NCBI GenBank assembly: GCA_016630905.1
Contig: WBMQ01000003.1
Coordinates: forward strand, 1,054,001-1,118,000
Length of the DNA stretch: 64,000 nt
Source of the DNA: Capillidium heterosporum
Taxonomy: Eukaryota > Entomophthoromycota > Entomophthoromycetes > Entomophthorales > Capillidiaceae
Direction: 5' to 3'
Numbering within the stretch: position 1 is the first letter of the stretch; each line of letters begins with the position of its first letter. The notes beneath the pieces were generated by a model that was given only the letters and a program-made list of their open reading frames with translations, was not told the origin of the DNA and ran no database searches. Shown here piece after piece: positions 56,210 to 64,000 of the stretch. A program made the translations under genes and the position numbers.

Positions 56210-58179
56210 TTCAAGCTATATATATTTACAATAAACTCATTTTTCAAAAACGGATATTGATTTTCAAATATATATAAAGCTTTGGAGTCAAAGTTCTTAC
56301 TGCTATCATTTATATACGCTATGTCTACGCTTCAAACTCCTAATTGGAAGCGTTGGTAGTAAGCTAGCCAGCTAATATGTGGAGTAGCAGGTCTATGACT
56401 TGAAGTCTTATACTAAGTTGCTAACAGTTTGGATGTTCAAATATAGAGGAGTCTTTATATATATTTCTTAACTTGGTAACATGTGGGATTCCTATTAGGG
56501 GCAATCATATACTCTATAAAGCAAGCTCTTTGCTCGAATTTGCCAGATATTTATTGAACTTTCGGCCTTGCCCCCTTCAATATATTAAATACTGATTACT
56601 AATAAATGCTTTGGACGATTCGAACCAATAGATATGTAGGTTTAATCTGGTGTAATATCGTTCTTCAACTTTCTAAGATACTTATGCTCGAAAAAATATC
56701 TTCAACTGTAATAGATCGTATATTGAAAATATAATTACTATGGATCATTTTTAAATGTTGAGAATATGGAGTAGAACATGAGATGAATGTTTCTTGAGTA
56801 AAGAGCTATGTAATTTTTACTTTGAAGTATCATTTGTACCTTGCATTCTTATCATCATTTACTACTATATTTGAATAACTTGGAAATAAATTATACTTAG
56901 TAATTATACAGTATATTTCTAGTATTATATCATATATCTATACTAGTGACTTTATATAAAGATTAATACATTGCTTAGCTATGAAATCTACTTACATAGC
57001 CTTGGGATATTGTTCGTCTTTGTTAACTTCTCAACTAAATTGAAGCCCACATGTGGTGAGTGAAGCTTTACTTTGAGCTATAAGAATTTGGATTGCTTTA
57101 CACAGTTTTACTACATTAACAAGTACAACTGTATGGTAAATATCCACTATTACTACTCCAATAACCTTGAACTTTAAAAATAAGATAAAGATGTATCATA
57201 ACTACGGCCTAATTGAAATAAACTCTGCTATAGCCTTTAGTTTAGTAGATTGGAGAACGGTGTTGAACTATCGCTATCAAGTTAAATATAGTGGTTGGAG
57301 AAATTTGCTGTGGATTTTATGTCAATAAGAGTATACTAAGCTTTTCCTATGAAGATTGATGCCTTTTGATTATTTCAAGAAAAGAATTTTAAAAGTATAT
57401 TTCAAAAATCATTTGGTTCAGCACCTACCTAAAGTTTTTAGAACAACATGTAAAAAGCAAAGTAGGTTGAAATAGTGAAATTGTTGATAAAAAGGGTATA
57501 TATTAAAGTTTAATCCGGTGCTTTTACGGTATTGCTGATAATTTTCAGCCAAGCTATGATTTTGGATATTCCATATAGTTTATTGGGGCTGAGTATTGCT
57601 GTAATCTGCAGTCCAATTCCATTCGATGACAATAGTAAACTTAACGCTAAAAATATCAATTCAAAACAAACGGTAGCCTAACTAAAAAGTAAAAAAATGT
57701 AAGGTTAATTTGATTATCAACACAATTTTGATATAAATAGAAAAGACTAAGAAAAGGTACTCAAAGAACGATGGAGCTATCCAAGACATTGGTGCTTGAA
57801 ATTTTGTTTGATGGATTAGTCTAAATCTATAGAGCCGATGCTCTTATCGGTCAATGTAAAGTTCAGTCCAAGATGAGAGCCTAAACATACTTAAACTAGC
57901 TCATAGTTGCTTTAGTCGATGTTGCTCAGCATACTGATGATTATTATACATTCCCAAAACTCCCTATTTTCAAGACAGCAAGAAATTGGAATTCCAAACT
58001 TTATAAACATTACAACGTAGTAATTCCAGCTTTAAAGCTCTATTATTGGCTATAGCTTTTAGCATCGTCTATTTTTAGCAGCAAGTCCAAATTTCAATCA
58101 ATTCACTATAAAATCAACTTGTAATTGAAAGAAGCTTGATCTATTCAACAAGAGTAGGGATAAAGAGGCAAATAAAGCA
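56210..58179. other. Gene-poor AT-rich region
   Basis: Nearly 2 kb with no frame longer than chance, no tRNA and no recognised repeat. It contains the promoter of GPI1 at its end; no consensus TATA box close to 58180 is obvious. Confidence 0.5.
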
Positions 58180-59961
58180 ATGGAGAATAGACCGACCTTG
58201 CAACTACTTTTACCCAGCAACTTTCATTTTAAAGGTAGACGAGCTTGTAAGGAGAATTTAAACAACAATAGAGATGGGGGAAATGTAGATGGAAATCGAC
58301 CACTACTAGGTTACTTCGCTACCAACAATCGGTTCATAGTACTGAATTTTAAAGTTAGGGTAGTTTTTCAATTTTTCAATTTTTATTAATCTACTTTTTA
58401 TTTTTATATCTTAGAAAGGCAGCAAACTAAAAGCTATTCAACTCCATCTTTTAACTTCAACAACTGTACCACATTCAACAATAGTAAAGTTAAAATTAAC
58501 AAGTTTGGAAAAATTAGGCGTTCGATTCAACTTAACCATCTTGAACTACTTTCCAAGTTTGAAAATTCAACATTACCACAAGAATTTCAACTCCAACTTG
58601 AACAACCTGTTTACTAATTTGAAACAAGTAGTTTTTCCAACTTTTCAACGTTTTCTAATGTTGGGATAACTATAGATAAACTTTATCAACTGTAGGTTGG
58701 TAAATAAAACCATCAACTATAGGGTAGTCTACTGTAAAGTTAAGGGTCAGGTTCGCAAGGTGTATATTAAACGAAATCTGAGGTTGACCAAAGTGAAAAT
58801 TGACTCAAAAGTTAGTGTAAATCGAACCGTCTCCAAGCTAGGTAACTTTTATTAAATTCTTTTTCAAGTTATTTATTTTGATATACATGTAGTCGACAAA
58901 CTTAATCTAAAGTATAGCTCGATTAAGCAACTTACAAATCCTTCAAATACCCCCAGCCCATCCTACCTCTATATCCAACTATTCGATATTCTCTTAGGTT
59001 GGCTGGCTAATTTCTTGGTAGTAAGGTACCGAGCTTCCCTAGCTCTGACTTTGACGTACGTTTGGAAGGTAGCTTTTATATTTAGTTCAAGTGCAATTGA
59101 TCTTATTCTAAAAGGAAGTAAATCTAAATTTGATTTTATTACTCAACTGGTTGATGGGGTACCCAGCTGGGTTGAAATTGAATTTACAGTTGTCCAAGTT
59201 CTTGGCCGACTTATTTCTATACCTTATCCGTACCGTCCTAAGTAAACTTCATACCTTAGCTTCGACCACATTCTAACTATAATACATATAGATCTGCTAC
59301 CATATACTTCAGCCGAAATCTTAACCCAACTTATAGCTGTGACTTTGCTCCTCAATTTGGGAGGTCTAACGATAACACTAAGTTTCTGGTACGACGTCCT
59401 CAAATTGATTACTCTACATATCAACTGGCAATATTTATTAGCTTCCAAATTATTCAAGTGGTACTTGAATACCTTAAATAGCCTATACCTGCTTTTCATC
59501 GGAAAGAAGTATAACTTACTGAGGCAGCGTAAAGACAGTTTCAATTACAACTTGGATCAGCTTATTTTGGGTACGTTGTTGTTCACCATCCTGTGTGCCT
59601 TGTTCCCGACCGCTTTAGTGTACTACTTGGCTTCCCTCCTAGCTAAGTTAAGCTTGACTGTTGTACTTTTTATTATCGCTTTAGTTGATGCTTTCATCGA
59701 ACGGTGTCCTCTATTTGCAATTATCAGTTACCTAATCGATTCTTCACTTTATCCAGGTATATTATCAACTTAAATCTTCCCTTTGCCAATGTTTTATATT
59801 TAGGGGACATCGATATTGTTGAGGTTTCGAAATCTAACCTAAAGGTTCCAACCTTTGATATCAAGGTGATTTGTATTTATAAAGGAAGTTTATTTACATA
59901 CGTCTTTAGCTCATTCCAGTTAGTTTTGGGTATCTACTCGAACCTTACCGACAACTTTTAA
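58180..59961 (+). CDS. GPI1: GPI-anchor GlcNAc-transferase subunit Gpi1/PIG-Q, two compensating frame breaks
   Basis: Subunit of the ER complex that transfers GlcNAc to phosphatidylinositol, the first step of GPI-anchor synthesis. Five exons: 58180-58359, 58415-58627, 58676-58841, 58893-59756 and 59804-59961; about 526 residues. The signature part is GKKYNLLRQRKDSFNYNLDQ followed by LGTLLFTILCALFPTALVYY, typical of PIG-Q, with several membrane helices before and after. In exon 4 the conserved motif WLMGYPAGLKLN is in the +1 frame: an extra base near 59147 (CAA-C-TGG) enters that frame, and a missing base near 59256-59262 leaves it, so the total length is unchanged. Without these shifts an in-frame TAA at about 59243 would truncate the protein. 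The N-terminal half is poorly conserved, as in other yeasts. Confidence 0.88.
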
Positions 59962-62900
59962 GCGAGGCGCAAAGGTACCTCTTGAAATTGTTCAATTTGA
60001 AGTTGTTGGCCAATGCTGAACCTATACCCCAGCCGCCTAGGTTTTAGGAGGTTTGGTAAGATGGGTAAAGTGTATTAAACTTACAAATAAGTGATAGGAT
60101 ATGATGCATTGTTGCTAATGCACCTAATATTCATAGATCTATGTTATAAAATCTTTTGGATGGATGAGATCTGTTAGTTATATTAGTTATACATTCACTT
60201 TTCATAAATTGTGGTATGTGCTTCTTATAACTTTACCTACTCTCTTGAGTTTCCTAAAGATTAAGCTATTGATATATACAGAACGTTAAATAAACTTTCC
60301 TACGGTAGATAATCTCTATCGTGATATAGTTATTGACCATAGATTTTAAAGTCTCATTTTAAACTACGCAGGCTATCAAAGTGAAAAGTTTAGCAAACTG
60401 GAAGGTAACTTTTTGATTTTAAATCGAAATGGAAATATATATAAATCAGTAGCTTCTATTCCTTAGAGTTCCAATGTATATACCGACAGTAGTAAGAAAC
60501 CCGTTTTTTAATACAACTAGGAAGTCTAAATAAAGGTTTATTGACTAATTGAAACTATATTTTGAATTTTTTATTTAACTTTATATTTGGCTATAGTTTA
60601 CCAATCACTTTAATATTAATGTAGAGCTACCAATATTCGAATCAAAATTTTAAATATTTGGGACGCTTATATTTATTTCTTTTATTTTAATATATATACA
60701 TCACAATCTCTTTGACGATATTTCGGATAGAGAAATCTCATCACTATTCTGATGTCTTACCACTTCTAATCTCCTTCCATTTCCTATCGTTCTCATTGTC
60801 GCTACCATCCTATGAAAGCTTCATCCCAACTCTATGGTAGCTCTATTATCGATACATACCAGCCTCTGGTACAACTATACTTAATGCCTAGGTGTTTCCA
60901 TTTAAACAGGAGCTCGGTCCAACCAGTAAGATCCTTATTTATCTTTTCAAGAGTTTGTTTCTAATTGTTTTCTTATTTGATACCTCAGCTCTTTTTAGAT
61001 ATATACGCTAGAAATTTTCAAATAAGATCAAAATAATGTATATCTTTGATTCAAGTGAGAAGTTAGACTGGATTTGATGTAAACCTTAGCAGATCGTATA
61101 TCAACAGCGTCAATAGACCACTGGTGTTCATTTGATTGCAACATCCTTTACATTAAACTTCAAGTACTTTGTACAAGAATATTAGGATTTTAATAAACTA
61201 TTTAAATGTTTATGTTAAAGGTTTCTTTTTACAAGTTGACTTGGGATCACTATACTGTACTCCAACAAGATTGGATGGGATTTGAATTATATAGTAACAT
61301 TTAATACTTTCGAACTGAATATACATTTTCTTTTTTACATGGCATCTACAATTAGAAATGTAAATTTGAGGGCCGGAATAACAGTACCAAATCTGAGTCT
61401 AGTAGATACTAACTATGAACATATCCGTATATAGTAATCCAAGACTTCAGCGGCTAGATATCAATATTCAATAAAAAACGCCGTCAAGTTACATTTAAAT
61501 TTTCAAGGTTTTCCAAGTACTTTTATTTTTCAAAACACAAGTCCTTTTAAAGCCTAGTCCCAATTAGGAAATATTGGATCTATCCCTTATTTCTTGGCAT
61601 TTTTTTCAAAGCCTATTAGGTCAAAGTCGAAGGAAATTGGTATAGTTAAGGTTAGATTAATATAGACCGTACTTTTTCTTTAGTAGGGTTTGTTGACATC
61701 CATATGCTATTTTTGGCCATTTTTCTTTTCAAGGTATATAGAAGTAGTACCCAATCATCAAAATGAAGTTTGGAAACGGAGGCAAACATTTCAAATCCAA
61801 GATTTCAGAATTCATATATAGCTAATTGCTAAATATACTTATGAGGCATTTTCATTAAACAACTAATATATATATATTCACACACTGCAGCCTTTAAAGC
61901 TACATATTGAATATATCTACTCTCGGGTAAAAAATATGTATTCCGTTACTTACTTTAAAGTTAATAGACTCCGCATAGCTCAAATTCAATGCTATACTGA
62001 TCGATAGAACAATACAAGTATTTGAATAGCGGCTCAACTTTAGCCCTCATATGCAATCGTCCCCTCTATATGTAAGCAATTTCAACTTATGACACCTATT
62101 AGCTATACTCATTATAATCTACTGTATAATACCGGACCTTGACCTTTCAACAATCGGCTTATACCTCTTTGGGAATTATATTTCCAGGTATTTAGGAATA
62201 GAACCTCATTGCTTTGTTCAAAGGCTTTGGAGTTTAGTTTTTTAAAGTGCTTTTCAAACTCCTCAAGGCTTCATATTGCAAAGACCACAGTTGTTGACAT
62301 CAGGACGAAAGATTACTTTAAACGAAGAATAAGCTGACCATGTACCAATAATACGACCATACTAAATGTATAGCTTAAAATTCAAATGCTATATAAGATT
62401 ATATTTAAGCTCTTTTATATCTCTAAGCTTTAACTAAGTAATCATATACCCGTAGAACTTTGATATAGTAGTTACATTTAATCTTGTATACTGCTATGTG
62501 CAAAGTTTATTTTTAGATTTTGAACACTATTATAAGCATGCTATTTGAAATAAAAATCCTTAACATATATAGACGCTATTATACATAAAGGTTATCGGCT
62601 TAGATTTTAGCATATATTTCAACAATTTTCCAGGAATATTCTTTTGGCTTTTAATGTTAATCCTTATCATATCAGTGTAATTCTATTGTTCTTGTAGGTT
62701 TTATATTTAGTACTCCGACTCCGGACTTTAGTATAAACCAATAGTTTTATAAAGTATACACTAATGACTTTCCTTATTAACATATATGCAGATACAGTAA
62801 CCTATATTTATAAATTTTATATACAGGAACGCTAAAAATAGCTGGCATCACGTCGGATGGATAGGTAGCAGGAAACTTAATTACCGAAATTATCAAAGTT

Positions 62901-64000
62901 TGGATTAGCAAATATCGTTTATATATCTAATAAAATTGACAATTGGCAACCTTCAAATGACTCTAGAATTAATATATTACCATATACCTTTTTTGCAAAA
63001 AATGGAGTTCCTTGCTATCAAGAACATCAAAGTTTCTATTTATAACTAGATGTGGCCTTTGGAATAAATTCTGGGGAAAACTTTCGCCCTATACTTAAAT
63101 CGCTTATAGCTACTATTTATCGATGAATGTAAAAGAAAAAAGGAAATAATATATATTTAATTTATAATGTAATATACTGTAACTAAATATTTATTCCTAT
63201 GTAGTATAGGATATCAATACTTAATGATCAAGCACTCTATGGTAAATTATAAAGGGAAGCTAGCCAAAAATTGAATAGTTTGGAATGTACATTAAAACAT
63301 AATGTAAATTTGCAAATATCTCAACGTCTATTTACAGCAAGTTACTGCAGTATAGAAAATAAAATTGAACATATAGCAATTCCAATATATTAAGGAGCAT
63401 TTTATTAACACTACTTTGCAGTATCCTATAAGGAATTGTATAGTATCAGGTTAAAGGTGTTGCTTGATAAAGATAACTTTACAAACTCTGATCAAAAGAT
63501 ATCATACGTATTTCTAGATTTAAGCACGTTTGAATAAACCTATGGATGAAGGATCACAAACTAATACATCTAATAAATGAAAGCTTGGTTTAAAGTAGGC
63601 GTGTGAACGATGTTGAAATTATATACATTTATAATTTACTTTCTACTTTTCATATACCCTACTTTTAGATTGTAGTGTTAATTAGCGACAGTATAATATG
63701 TAAAGTTTATTCGAGTCCATCCATAATCGAATAAAATTTACCCTATGGCACTTTTATTAGCTTGCAACGGGACTTTCCTAATCAACTACTATATACAAAT
63801 ATTGATTGGAAATTAAGATTTCAAAAGTATAGTTTATTTAATACTTTGCCAAGCTTTTCTAATAATTGCCTTAAAACAAGCATACTTGTAGTCTTGCACT
63901 TATAGCTTCGAAATGAAAAAGGAAATCCGATGCCGCCTCTAATCGGATATAATTTACAACCTAGGGCATATTTTGGTCAACATTGGTTTCAGGTTCAACT
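59962..64000. other. Gene desert at the end of the window
   Basis: About 4 kb with no frame of 60 codons on either strand beyond chance, no tRNA, no microsatellite array and no recognisable transposon. Composition is uniformly AT-rich with many TATATA tracts. It may be a long intergenic region, a decayed region or hold unrecognised RNA genes. Confidence 0.5.

Noticed and set aside
1..64000. Reassigned CUG (serine or alanine) code
   Set aside because: CTG alternates with TTA, TTG and CTA at conserved leucines in the MATE paralogs (for example the last codon of exon 1), consistent with leucine.
1..64000. CRISPR arrays, insertion sequences, retrotransposons, telomeric or rDNA repeats
   Set aside because: None seen on reading; the sequence is clearly eukaryotic nuclear DNA and lacks regular direct repeats or reverse-transcriptase or transposase motifs.

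Overview
The window looks like a nuclear contig from an AT-rich, yeast-like ascomycete. Genes carry many very short spliceosomal introns (36 to about 95 bases). These begin GTAAGT, GTATGT or similar, often carry a CTAAC/CTAAT branch motif close to the 3' end, and end in TAG or sometimes AAG. CTG codons align with TTA and CTA leucines between the MATE paralogs, and a tRNA-Leu(AAG) is present, so the standard leucine code is likely. Mis18, a TspO-type protein, NudC and ten introns in UFD2 argue against a reduced Saccharomyces-like genome. A Taphrinomycotina-like or early-diverging budding-yeast lineage is my inference; no species is claimed.

Layout. 0-16 kb: SLC35F-type transporter, 6-phosphogluconate dehydrogenase (minus), tRNA-Leu, a cysteine-rich putative wall protein, a Mis18-domain protein (minus), prefoldin 2, a TMEM70-like mitochondrial protein (minus) divergent from RIB7, and a mitochondrial PPR-like protein (minus). 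16-24 kb: vacuolar alpha-mannosidase AMS1 and a TspO protein. 24-32 kb: three tandem MATE transporter genes (plus). 32.5-41 kb: eIF3j/HCR1, UFD2, two unrecognised genes and NudC. 41.8-49 kb: an F-box protein, an unrecognised intronless gene, a secreted class-3 lipase and a secreted beta-helix protein with a bacterial look. 50 kb: tRNA-Gln. 50.5-54.8 kb: two more MATE genes (minus), so the five paralogs lie as two inward-facing tandem arrays around about 18.5 kb of unrelated genes. 58-60 kb: GPI1/PIG-Q. The last 4 kb and several other stretches hold no gene I can see.

Most genes are housekeeping functions (pentose phosphate pathway, riboflavin, GPI anchors, ubiquitin chains, translation, tubulin/actin folding, centromere). 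The MATE arrays, lipase, cysteine-rich protein, beta-helix protein and the 44-kb gene form an accessory, surface-oriented component.

The oddest property is a set of single-base frame breaks inside otherwise well-conserved reading frames (AMS1, UFD2, NudC, GPI1, the 44-kb gene and two MATE copies). Most are one extra base, and six of them are an extra T, four of these lying between a C and a G. Uncorrected sequencing insertions are the simplest explanation; recent pseudogenisation or tolerated +1 frameshifting are alternatives. Other observations are a 10-base microexon conserved in all five MATE genes, a Mis18 start codon that appears to be split by an intron, and an intact secreted lipase frame with GTG where ATG is expected.
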